A stretch of 64,000 bases of DNA from UBA4416 sp048498515 (GTDB taxonomy: Bacteria; Bacteroidota; Bacteroidia; B-17B0; Aurantibacillaceae). A program made the translations under genes and the position numbers. How positions within the stretch are numbered: the first letter of the stretch is position 1; each line of letters opens with the position of its first letter. Under the pieces are notes generated by a model. The model worked only from the letters and a program-made list of their open reading frames with translations. It was not told the DNA's origin and searched no databases. The stretch lies in assembly GCA_048498515.1 (NCBI GenBank), contig JBEHXV010000018.1, forward strand, positions 48,969 through 112,968, read 5' to 3'. This document shows positions 25,411 through 33,060 of the stretch, in pieces.

Positions 25411-26265
25411 TTAATACACATAAGAAGCCAGCTCTGCCGGCATGGTATAGCCTTTATTCTCCTGGTAAAATTCTTCAAAGTTAGTGTTGAGTGCGCGCAC
25501 ATTTCCTTTTAAGTTGATGAGCTGTTTTGCCTCATTGCTGTTCATGACCTTCCTGGCCTGCAAGTACAAAGCGTCAAGGTTAATACTACCACCCTGTTTT
25601 GATTGGCCTTTGGGCGGATCGGATGTTTTCTTGATCTGGAAATACGGGAACGGCTTATGGAGTTGAATGAAATAACGGTTTTTGATAAGAATGGGAACAT
25701 CCCTGCTCGGGCTTCCCCTTTCAACCGATTTGGGAGCTTCCGATTCAGGTACGATACCAAGAGAAGAATTATACAACTCGCCGCTTTCAGCTACCAGGTA
25801 AAAATCGGCATTGCACACCACAGCAGGGTTTTCAACCAGGTTGGAGTCCACTAAAATACCATCCAGCTTTTTATGCTTTACCGAATCGGAGCGATTTGAA
25901 TAGAAAAAATAAACCGGGCAAAAGGTAAATTCTTTCAGGTAAGAAGCAATGACGATCTTATTGCTAATGGCCACTTCCCGTTCTACCTTGGTGGCCATAT
26001 CCATATTGCCAGCAGCTTTTAACCGTGCTATAAGTGTTGCATTGGTTTTTAACCTTACCAATAAAGCGCCACCGCTTTTTAATTTATTGATCTGGGCTTT
26101 GGCAACCATATAACGCAGGTTACTGAAATTGTGGAAAGAAGTGTCGCTTTTGTAATCGTTTACCTTTGGCGCTGTGGTATTGTCTTCCTGTGAGTAGGAA
26201 AGAGTAGTCATAAATAAAAAAAACAAACAATAGATTCTGTGAACACTATTGAGATGCTGAAACAT
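25411..26265 (-). CDS. Secreted protein of unknown function
   Basis: I take ATG 26265, giving a signal peptide of about 26 residues ending TLSYSQ. In-frame ATGs at 26286 and 26325 would lengthen the N-terminus through the family C palindrome, the last overlapping metG. The mature protein has a basic helix (INKLKSGGALLVRLKTNATLIARLKAAG), a hydrophobic patch FTFCPVYFFYSNRS, and NADFYLVAESGELYNSSLG. I recognise no domain. It follows metG on the same strand, with the repeat between. Confidence 0.6.
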   Translation of the reverse strand: MFQHLNSVHRIYCLFFLFMTTLSYSQEDNTTAPKVNDYKSDTSFHNFSNLRYMVAKAQINKLKSGGALLVRLKTNATLIARLKAAGNMDMATKVEREVAISNKIVIASYLKEFTFCPVYFFYSNRSDSVKHKKLDGILVDSNLVENPAVVCNADFYLVAESGELYNSSLGIVPESEAPKSVERGSPSRDVPILIKNRYFIQLHKPFPYFQIKKTSDPPKGQSKQGGSINLDALYLQARKVMNSNEAKQLINLKGNVRALNTNFEEFYQENKGYTMPAELASYVY

Positions 26266-26281
26266 CACGACAAGTCGTGAC
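26264..26281. repeat. Short palindrome, family C copy 3, over a start-codon region
   Basis: ATCACGAC-AA-GTCGTGAC, flanked by a further inverted pair ATGCTG (26253-26258) and CAGCAT (26281-26286). It covers the candidate start codon at 26265 and touches that at 26286 of the unknown secreted gene, and lies 25 bases after the metG stop codon. Confidence 0.75.
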
Positions 26282-26305
26282 AGCATGACATTGATTCTCT
26301 TATTG

Positions 26306-28345
26306 CTATTTAATTTCCGAACCATTATTAAAACCAGGTTTTGTAGAAGAAACGAAACTTAACTCCCCTTTATTGTTGGATGCCATCAGGATCATACCCT
26401 GGCTTTCAATGCCTTTAATTTTTCTTGGCGCTAAGTTTACCAGTATGCTTACCTGCTGTCCAATAATTTCTTCGGGCTTATACCATTCGGCAATGCCACT
26501 CACTACTGTTCTTACATCAATACCTGTATCAATTTTCAGTTTTAATAACTTATCTGTTTTCGGCACGCGCTCCGCTTCCAGGATAGTTCCGGTACGAATG
26601 TCCATTTTACTGAAATCGTCAAAACTGGTTTCCGGTTTCGAAGGCGGAACTACTGTTACCGCGTTGGCTTGTTTACTGGCTTCCAGCTTATCCATTTGCA
26701 ACTGAATTTCGGCGTCCTCAATTTTTAAAAACAACAATTCATCTTTATTAATCATATGCCCTGCCGCCATATTGGATGTTTGTTTGGCAGCGTGCCATTT
26801 TAGGGTCGGCATATTGAGCATTTTAAATAATTTGGCCGATGTGAACGGTATGAAAGGCTCCGCTACAATGGCCAGGTTGCAGGTAATCTGCAGGGCAATG
26901 TTCATGATCGTTTTTACCCGTTTTTCATCCGTTTTAATCAGTTTCCAGGGTTCTGTATCGGCCAGGTATTTATTTCCCAAACGGGCCAGGTTCATCATTT
27001 CGGCCAGGGCTTCGCGAAATTTGAACTGCTCAATGGCTGCTGAAACTTTATCGGGGAAAGAAGCCAGCTCTTCCAATACCAACAAATCTTCTTTGGTAAA
27101 TGTTTCGGCAGATGGTACAGAACCTTCATAAAACTTATGCGTGAGCACCAGGGTACGGTTTACAAAATTACCCAGGATAGCAACCAGCTCGCTGTTATTT
27201 TTTGTCTGGAAATCCTTCCAGGTAAAATCATTGTCTTTTGTTTCGGGCGCATTGGAACACAAGGTGTAACGCAGCACATCCTGCTTGTCTTTAAAATCAA
27301 CCAGGTATTCGTGCAACCAAACCGCCCAGTTGCGCGACGTTGAAATTTTATCGCCCTCCAGGTTTAAAAATTCGTTTGCAGGAACATTATCGGCCAGTAC
27401 AAACTCGCCGTGCTCCATGAGCATGGCCGGGAAAATGATGCAGTGAAACACAATGTTATCCTTCCCAATGAAATGAATTAAGCGGGTTTCCTTGTCCTTC
27501 CAATAGAGTTCCCAATCGTTTGGCCTCAACTCCTTGGTAGCCGAAATGTAGCCAATAGGCGCGTCGAACCACACGTACAGCACTTTTCCTTCGGCTCCTT
27601 CCACCGGTACCGGCACACCCCAATCCAAATCGCGCGTCATGGCTCTTGGCTGCAAACCCTCACCACTATCAAGCCAACTCTTGCATTGTCCTGCTACGTT
27701 CGTTTTCCAGTCCTTATGCTTATCAAGGTAAGCCTGAATGTTGGGTTGCAGTTTATCCAAAGGCAGGAACCAGTTCTTTGTTTCCTTTAACACAGGCTTG
27801 CTTCCGCTCAATGTCGATTTAGGATCAATGAGTTCGGTAGCATTTAAAGTACTCCCGCATTTTTCGCACTGGTCGCCATAGGCATTGGGATTGGCGCATT
27901 TAGGACAGGTTCCCACAATATAACGGTCGGCCAGGAATTGTTTGGCCTCTTCGTCGTAATACTGTTCCGTTACCTGTTCGGTAAAGCCATTCGTGTCGTA
28001 TAATTTTTTAAAAAAATCGGAAGCGGTTTGATGGTGCACTTTACTTGAGGTGCGCGAATACACGTCAAAGGAAATACCAAATTCCTTAAACGCGTCGCCC
28101 ATAATTTTATGGTATTTGTCAACCACCTGTTGTGGGGTAACGCCTTCTTTTTTTGCTTTAATGGTAATGGGAACGCCATGTTCATCGCTTCCGCAAATAA
28201 ACAGGATATCCTCGCCCTTGCTTCTTTTGTACCTCACAAAAATATCGGATGGCAAATAGCACCCTGCCAGGTGGCCAATATGTACCGGACCGTTAGCATA
28301 CGGCAAGGCTGAGGTAACAAGAGTGCGTTTAAAATTAGGCGCCAT
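26306..28345 (-). CDS. metG: Methionyl-tRNA synthetase
   Basis: From ATG 28345 (MAPNFKRTLVTSALPYANGP) the protein has the HIGH motif (HIGH near residue 22), the zinc-finger knuckle with CPKC and CEKC in the connective peptide, the variant KMSKS motif as KISTSRNWAVW, and a C-terminal tRNA-binding OB-fold (FDDFSKMDIRTGTI..). Class I enzyme that charges tRNA-Met. The open frame extends 20 residues further upstream, but that part is not conserved-looking. Length of about 679 residues fits the dimeric bacterial form with C-terminal domain. Confidence 0.95.
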   Translation of the reverse strand: MAPNFKRTLVTSALPYANGPVHIGHLAGCYLPSDIFVRYKRSKGEDILFICGSDEHGVPITIKAKKEGVTPQQVVDKYHKIMGDAFKEFGISFDVYSRTSSKVHHQTASDFFKKLYDTNGFTEQVTEQYYDEEAKQFLADRYIVGTCPKCANPNAYGDQCEKCGSTLNATELIDPKSTLSGSKPVLKETKNWFLPLDKLQPNIQAYLDKHKDWKTNVAGQCKSWLDSGEGLQPRAMTRDLDWGVPVPVEGAEGKVLYVWFDAPIGYISATKELRPNDWELYWKDKETRLIHFIGKDNIVFHCIIFPAMLMEHGEFVLADNVPANEFLNLEGDKISTSRNWAVWLHEYLVDFKDKQDVLRYTLCSNAPETKDNDFTWKDFQTKNNSELVAILGNFVNRTLVLTHKFYEGSVPSAETFTKEDLLVLEELASFPDKVSAAIEQFKFREALAEMMNLARLGNKYLADTEPWKLIKTDEKRVKTIMNIALQITCNLAIVAEPFIPFTSAKLFKMLNMPTLKWHAAKQTSNMAAGHMINKDELLFLKIEDAEIQLQMDKLEASKQANAVTVVPPSKPETSFDDFSKMDIRTGTILEAERVPKTDKLLKLKIDTGIDVRTVVSGIAEWYKPEEIIGQQVSILVNLAPRKIKGIESQGMILMASNNKGELSFVSSTKPGFNNGSEIK

Positions 28346-28423
28346 AATCTTTTTAATCTGAAGAAATAATTGTAAAATTGTGTAAAGATAACATTTAACT
28401 TTCATTCATTTAAAGCAATTTTT

Positions 28424-29176
28424 ATGGCATCAAACGACAAAGAACTATGGAAGCAAATCCCTTTACCAAAAGGATCTACCACCAGAAATTATGCAGTGTC
28501 AACACATGGTCGCCTGGCCTCGTTTGATGGCAATATGAATGATAAGCTGATCTTAAAGCTGCACAACAGCTCGGGCTTTCCGCGCATTGGCGTAAACATA
28601 AACGGCAAATCAAAAGCCATTTTCCCGCACCACGCCATTGGCGCCGTATTCCTGAAAAAACACAATCCTAAATGCAGGTATGTGATCCACCTCGATCACA
28701 ACAAGGAAAACAACCATATTTCGAACTTAAAATGGGCTACTGCAAAAGAGCAAATTGAGCACACTAAAAAAAGTCCGTACGTATTAAAAGCCATTAAACA
28801 TAAAATATACAATGGCGGCACAGCCAAAAAGCTGGACGAGAAAAAAGTAACCGCGCTTAAAAAAGAGATCTGGAACCCTAAACGCAGATTAACCATGAAA
28901 CAGCTGGCCGAAAAGTATGGCATTGCTGAAATGAACTTATACCGTATTAAATCGGGCGAACTGTGGTTTCATGTGCATGTGGAAGGCGAGCCCATTCATG
29001 CCAAATACAAGCAGCAACTCAAAAATATTGAGCTAAAGGAAAAGGCGGATAAAAAGGTAAAGGTGGCTTCGAAAGCCTCAGCCACCAAAGCAGAGAATGC
29101 TTCGAAGAAGAAATCAGGTAAAAAAGATAAGAAGGCTAAGAAGGACAAAAAATCTAAAAAGAAAAACAAAAAATGA
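28424..29176 (+). CDS. NUMOD4/HNH-like protein with Lys-rich tail
   Basis: A 250-residue protein beginning with WKQIPLPKGSTTRNYAVSTHGRLAS, similar to the NUMOD4 motif of HNH homing endonucleases, and continuing with YVIHLDHNKENNHISNLKW, an HNH-type core (His-x-Asp-His...Asn...Asn). A helix-turn-helix-like part follows (LTMKQLAEKYGIAEMNLYRIKSG), then a tail of Lys/Ser/Ala only (KKSGKKDKKAKKDKK). It is not inside an intron or phage gene and sits next to metG. A DNA-binding or nicking role is likely; whether it is an active nuclease is unclear. It overlaps the next gene by four bases. Confidence 0.7.
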   Translation: MASNDKELWKQIPLPKGSTTRNYAVSTHGRLASFDGNMNDKLILKLHNSSGFPRIGVNINGKSKAIFPHHAIGAVFLKKHNPKCRYVIHLDHNKENNHISNLKWATAKEQIEHTKKSPYVLKAIKHKIYNGGTAKKLDEKKVTALKKEIWNPKRRLTMKQLAEKYGIAEMNLYRIKSGELWFHVHVEGEPIHAKYKQQLKNIELKEKADKKVKVASKASATKAENASKKKSGKKDKKAKKDKKSKKKNKK

Positions 29177-30069
29177 TGATCGTTCCTTCTTATTTAAAAA
29201 AAGGAGATACCCTAGCCATTATCGCTACAGCCCGCAAGGTGAGTAAAGAAGAAATTGAACCCGCGCTCACCTTTTTTGAAAACCGGGGCCTATCGGTTGT
29301 ATTGGGCAAACACCTGTTCGAATCAAACAACCAATATGCCGGCAACGATTCGCAAAGAACCGAAGACCTGCAGTGGGCGCTGAATAACCCCACTATTAAA
29401 GCTATTGTTATTGCCCGCGGCGGCTACGGCTCGGTGAGGCTGATAGAGCACATTGACCTGACTGAGTTTAAAAAATATCCTAAATGGGTAGTTGGTTACA
29501 GCGATGTGACGGTGTTACATAATGCCATTCATAATGCCGGAATTGCCACCATACACGCTACCATGCCTTTAAACTTTAACAAAAGTAATGAGGCTACCGA
29601 AAGCATGGCCGACGCGCTGTTTGGAAATTTAAAGCAAACACTTATTGAAGAAAATTACTCGAACAAACCAGGACTGGCAAGCGGGGAACTGGTTGGTGGA
29701 AATTTGTCGTTGCTGTATGCTTTATCGGGAACTCCTTACGACCTTGATACAAAAGATAAGATCCTGTTTATTGAAGACCTGGATGAATACCTGTACCATA
29801 TTGACCGCATGATGATGCAACTGAAATTATCGGGCAAGCTGAAGAACCTGAAAGGCCTGATAGTAGGTGGCATGACGGACATGAAGGACAATGCCATCCC
29901 TTTCGGCAAATTTCCGGAAGAAATTATTTTAGACGCGGTGAAAGATTACAATTATCCGGTTTGTTTCGATTTTCCGGCCGGCCACATTGACCATAACCTG
30001 GCCATGTATTTTGGCAGGCAGGTAGAACTGACAGCAAGCGAACAAGGTTCTCAATTGAATTACATTTAA
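29173..30069 (+). CDS. Murein LD-carboxypeptidase (peptidase family S66)
   Basis: The 298-residue protein has the S66 layout: GDTLAIIATARKVS at the N-terminus, ARGGYGSVRLIEHID, VGYSDVTVLHNAI with the catalytic Ser near 113, ATMP after it, IEDLDEYLYHIDRMM with the conserved Glu, and PAGHIDHNLAMYFG with the catalytic His. LdcA removes the terminal D-Ala from tetrapeptides in cell-wall recycling. No signal peptide, so cytoplasmic. Its start overlaps the NUMOD4-like gene by four bases (ATGA). Confidence 0.9.
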   Translation: MMIVPSYLKKGDTLAIIATARKVSKEEIEPALTFFENRGLSVVLGKHLFESNNQYAGNDSQRTEDLQWALNNPTIKAIVIARGGYGSVRLIEHIDLTEFKKYPKWVVGYSDVTVLHNAIHNAGIATIHATMPLNFNKSNEATESMADALFGNLKQTLIEENYSNKPGLASGELVGGNLSLLYALSGTPYDLDTKDKILFIEDLDEYLYHIDRMMMQLKLSGKLKNLKGLIVGGMTDMKDNAIPFGKFPEEIILDAVKDYNYPVCFDFPAGHIDHNLAMYFGRQVELTASEQGSQLNYI

Positions 30070-30078
30070 ACTCTTGAT

Positions 30079-30117
30079 CTCCCCCCTCTCCTTTGGAGAG
30101 GGACCGGGGGTGAGGTC
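30079..30117. repeat. GC-rich palindromic repeat (family D)
   Basis: CCCCCTCTCC-TTT-GGAGAGGG is a tight hairpin, continued by ACCGGGGGTGAGG whose reverse complement lies partly in the left arm. This motif is a common dispersed element in Bacteroidota. It starts nine bases after the carboxypeptidase stop codon and precedes the hydrolase start by 12 bases. Confidence 0.75.
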
Positions 30118-30129
30118 TAACAACAACAT

Positions 30130-30927
30130 ATGCTTTGCAAAACAACCGATAACCTCAACATTTATTTCGAAATTCATGGCAACGAACAGGCCAAAGAAAC
30201 CATTGTATTCTTAAACGGCCTGTCACAATCCACCATTGCCTGGGTTTTAAGCGTAACGCCCTTTAAGCAGGATTATAAGATTGTGCTGATGGATTTTATT
30301 TTTCAGGGACAAAGCGACAAAACCGGTGAATGGCGCAACTTCGACCAGCATGCCCGCGATGTGATAAGCGTGCTGGATCACTTAAAGATTGATAAAGCCA
30401 TTATTGCCGGGCTGTCGTATGGAAGCCTGGTTGCTCAAAACATGGGCGTGAACCACGGTTCGCGCATTTCAAAACTTATCCTGCTTTCTACCTTTGCTCA
30501 TAAAACGCCTTATTATGAAGCCATTGAGCTTTCGTGGTGGAGGGCGCTGGAGTTTGGTGGCTACAGTTTAATGCTGGATATTATGCTGCCTTCGGTGCTA
30601 AGCGAAGCATACTTCAAAAATCCATTGATCCCTTTAGACCTGATGAAACAAAGCCGGCAGGAAGCCAACGAGGATACGCAGGCCTTGTTTAAACTCATGC
30701 GTGCTACTAAAGAACGACCTGACTATAGGCCTGAACTGGCAAAGATAAAGGTTCCTTCCATAGTGATCCAGGGCGAAAAAGATTTGCTGTTCCCAGTACA
30801 TATGGCCAATGAGGTAGCCAAAGCCATTCCGGGCTGCAAGCTCGAGATCATTCCCAATGCCGGGCATACGCTTAATTTAGAAGCCATTCCAAGGATGTGC
30901 CAGCTGATCCTGGAATTCATCCGGTAA
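30130..30927 (+). CDS. Alpha/beta hydrolase
   Basis: The 265-residue protein has the hydrolase fold with nucleophile elbow GLSYGS (Ser near residue 98), GEKDLLFPV (acid Asp near 217) and GHTLNLE (His near 245). The oxyanion region reads VFLNGLSQSTIAW. It is close to 3-oxoadipate enol-lactonase and other small esterases in layout, but the substrate is unknown and no pathway genes lie around it. It is followed at once by a family A repeat. Confidence 0.88.
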   Translation: MLCKTTDNLNIYFEIHGNEQAKETIVFLNGLSQSTIAWVLSVTPFKQDYKIVLMDFIFQGQSDKTGEWRNFDQHARDVISVLDHLKIDKAIIAGLSYGSLVAQNMGVNHGSRISKLILLSTFAHKTPYYEAIELSWWRALEFGGYSLMLDIMLPSVLSEAYFKNPLIPLDLMKQSRQEANEDTQALFKLMRATKERPDYRPELAKIKVPSIVIQGEKDLLFPVHMANEVAKAIPGCKLEIIPNAGHTLNLEAIPRMCQLILEFIR

Positions 30928-30929
30928 GA

Positions 30930-31044
30930 TTGTCACTTCAAGTAGTTCCGACGCCGGAAGGAACGTATCGGGAAGTGATGGCTGAGAGACAGTTCTCGAT
31001 GCGTTTTTTGTAAAGAGGCAAACAAAAAACACTCGAACTGACAA
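30930..31044. repeat. Cloverleaf repeat, family A copy 1
   Basis: Outer arms TTGTCACTTCAAGTA and CACTCGAACTGACAA; hairpin GTTCC/GGAAC; inner arms ATCGGGAA/TTCTCGAT; hairpin GTTTTTTG/CAAAAAAC. It starts two bases after the stop codon of the alpha/beta hydrolase and ends 55 bases before tyrS. Confidence 0.9.
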
Positions 31045-31099
31045 GCATCCGTAAAAATCTTCGGTAATTTATTTCTATTTTTGAGGTTCAGATTTTACA

Positions 31100-32386
31100 A
31101 TGAATACAAACTTTATAGAAGAACTCAAATGGCGTGGTATTTTACACGACATGATGCCTGGCACCGAAGAATTATTGACAAAAGGCATGGCAACAGGCTA
31201 CATTGGCTTTGACCCTACCGCCGATAGCTTGCACGTCGGCAGCCTTGCCCAGATCATGACCCTGCTTCGCTTTCAGCTGGCAGGTCACAAGCCACTTGCC
31301 CTTGTGGGCGGCGCTACCGGCATGGTGGGCGACCCAAGTGGAAAGTCGGCCGAACGTAATTTGCTGGATGCCGATACCCTGAACAAAAATGTAGAAGGCA
31401 TTAAGAACCAGCTCAAACAATTTTTGGATTTCGACTGCGGCGCCAACAGCGCTGAATTGGTAAACAACTACGATTGGTTTAAAAATTATTCTTTTCTCGA
31501 TTTTATCCGCGATGCCGGAAAACACATTACCGTGAATTACATGATGGCCAAAGATTCGGTGAAGAACCGCATTAATGGCGACAGCGGCATGTCGTTTACC
31601 GAGTTCAGCTACCAGCTCATCCAGGGTTACGATTTCTTTCATTTATGGAAAGAGAAGAACTGCATGCTGCAAATGGGCGGTTCCGACCAATGGGGAAATA
31701 TTACAACAGGTACCGAGTTCATTCGCCGCAAGGCACAAGGAGAAGCATTTGCCTTAACAACCCAGTTAATTAAAAAATCGGACGGCACTAAATTTGGAAA
31801 ATCGGAAGGTGGCAACATCTGGCTCGACAGGGAAAAGACTTCTCCATACAAGTTCTACCAATTCTGGTTAAATGTGAGCGATGAGGATGCAAAAAGTTAT
31901 ATAAGGATCTTTACCTTACTTAATCAACCCGACATTGAAGCGTTGGAAGTAAAACACCATGCAGCGCCACACGAAAGACATTTGCAAAAAGCACTGGCAA
32001 AAGAAATTACCATCAGGGTGCACAGCGAAGCCGACTATGCACAGGCTATTGAAACTGCCGAATTTTTATTCAAATCGAAAGCGGAAGATGTGAGCGCCTT
32101 GAATGGCGATGCGTTTGAGAAAATGCTGGGTGGCATCGATACCTTTGAAGTAAAGAAAGAAGAAATCGGCAACAGCATCAACCTCGTTGATCTTTTGGTG
32201 GAGAAAGCACCCGTATTCCCAAGCAAGACCGAAGCGCGAAAAATGGTAAGCGGAAACGCCGTGAGCATAAACAAAACAAAAATCGCGGATGTGAACGCAG
32301 GCATTGATCTTTCTTATTTCAACAGCGGAAAGTATTTGCTGGTAAGCAAAGGCAAAAAGGAAAATTATTTAGTGAAACTGATTTAA
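31100..32386 (+). CDS. tyrS: Tyrosyl-tRNA synthetase
   Basis: The 428-residue protein has the class I HIGH site as HVGSL in GFDPTADSLHVGSL (residues 33-46), the tyrosine-site residues (YQLIQGYDFFHL, QMGGSDQWGNITTG), the KMSKS loop as KFGKSEGG near 230 and a C-terminal S4-like RNA-binding domain (PSKTEARKMVSG..). It charges tRNA-Tyr. A family A repeat precedes it and a family B repeat follows its stop codon by eight bases. Confidence 0.95.
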   Translation: MNTNFIEELKWRGILHDMMPGTEELLTKGMATGYIGFDPTADSLHVGSLAQIMTLLRFQLAGHKPLALVGGATGMVGDPSGKSAERNLLDADTLNKNVEGIKNQLKQFLDFDCGANSAELVNNYDWFKNYSFLDFIRDAGKHITVNYMMAKDSVKNRINGDSGMSFTEFSYQLIQGYDFFHLWKEKNCMLQMGGSDQWGNITTGTEFIRRKAQGEAFALTTQLIKKSDGTKFGKSEGGNIWLDREKTSPYKFYQFWLNVSDEDAKSYIRIFTLLNQPDIEALEVKHHAAPHERHLQKALAKEITIRVHSEADYAQAIETAEFLFKSKAEDVSALNGDAFEKMLGGIDTFEVKKEEIGNSINLVDLLVEKAPVFPSKTEARKMVSGNAVSINKTKIADVNAGIDLSYFNSGKYLLVSKGKKENYLVKLI

Positions 32387-32394
32387 ATATAATA

Positions 32395-32474
32395 ATTACG
32401 AATTGATACGAATATACGAATCGTTGCATGAACTGATTAAAGCCGGATTCGTACATTCGTATAAAATTCGTAAT
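32395..32474. repeat. Palindromic intergenic repeat, family B copy 3
   Basis: ATTACGAAT, then TACGAATATACGAATC; right side GATTCGTACATTCGTA, then ATTCGTAAT. It starts eight bases after the tyrS stop codon. The loop differs completely from copies 1 and 2, while the arms are kept. Confidence 0.88.
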
Positions 32475-32497
32475 CACTTCTTTGGCTCTATAGTAAA

Positions 32498-32896
32498 ATG
32501 ATAAAAGACATTGTATTTCCGGAAGTAGAAGATGTAGCGGTTGCTGTTGTGCAGGAGCATGAAGGACTTGATGAATACAATGTGTATTTGATAAACCTGA
32601 AATTTGCTTCTATAAAAAATGTACTGGTTACCTCAACAGGTTATGGCCTTGTTAACGAAGAGCATAAAAAAACCAGCACGCTCCGCCATTTCTTTGAGGA
32701 GATCAAACAGCACGATTACATTGTAATAGAACCTATTACCAAAGAGGTGTTTGGCCTTAGCAATGAGTATTGGGTGAGCTTTACACTTAACGGTCAGATG
32801 TTTGACAAGCAATTTATTTTCCTGCCCGAAACCATTGTTGAATCCAACATGGTGAACATCCCGGTATTAAATAAAAAAGGCGTCTTAATTAAATAA
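32498..32896 (+). CDS. Conserved Bacteroidota protein of unknown function
   Basis: A 132-residue cytoplasmic protein with no membrane segment: MIKDIVFPEVEDVAVAVV, then YNVYLINLKFASIKNVLVTSTGYG, then HDYIVIEPITKEVFGLSNEYWVSFTLNGQMFDKQFIFLP. I recall similar proteins in many Bacteroidota without a defined role. It follows tyrS, but with a family B repeat between, so co-transcription is uncertain. The terminator stem overlaps its last seven codons. Confidence 0.7.
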   Translation: MIKDIVFPEVEDVAVAVVQEHEGLDEYNVYLINLKFASIKNVLVTSTGYGLVNEEHKKTSTLRHFFEEIKQHDYIVIEPITKEVFGLSNEYWVSFTLNGQMFDKQFIFLPETIVESNMVNIPVLNKKGVLIK

Positions 32897-32908
32897 GACA
32901 CCTTTTTT
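32873..32908 (+). terminator. Rho-independent terminator overlapping the end of the unknown gene
   Basis: AAAAAAGGCGTCTTA pairs with TAAGACACCTTTTTT (one mismatch) around a six-base loop. The left arm codes for the last residues and the stop codon lies at the start of the right arm. Confidence 0.88.
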
Positions 32909-32953
32909 ATAAACTTCAAACGTAACCTTTATTTTGCGGGGGAAGTTGATGGT

Positions 32954-33056
32954 TTGTCACTTCGAGTAGTTCCGACCTTAGGAGGAACGTATCGAGAAGT
33001 TATCTCCGGGACGGTTCTCGATACACTCCACTTCGTTCCGTTACTCGAACTGACAA
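32954..33056. repeat. Cloverleaf repeat, family A copy 2
   Basis: Outer arms TTGTCACTTCGAGTA and TACTCGAACTGACAA; hairpin GTTCC/GGAAC; perfect 10-base inner arms GTATCGAGAA/TTCTCGATAC; the second hairpin is weak here. It ends four bases before the stop codon of the M1 peptidase gene. Confidence 0.9.
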
Positions 33057-33060
33057 TATC

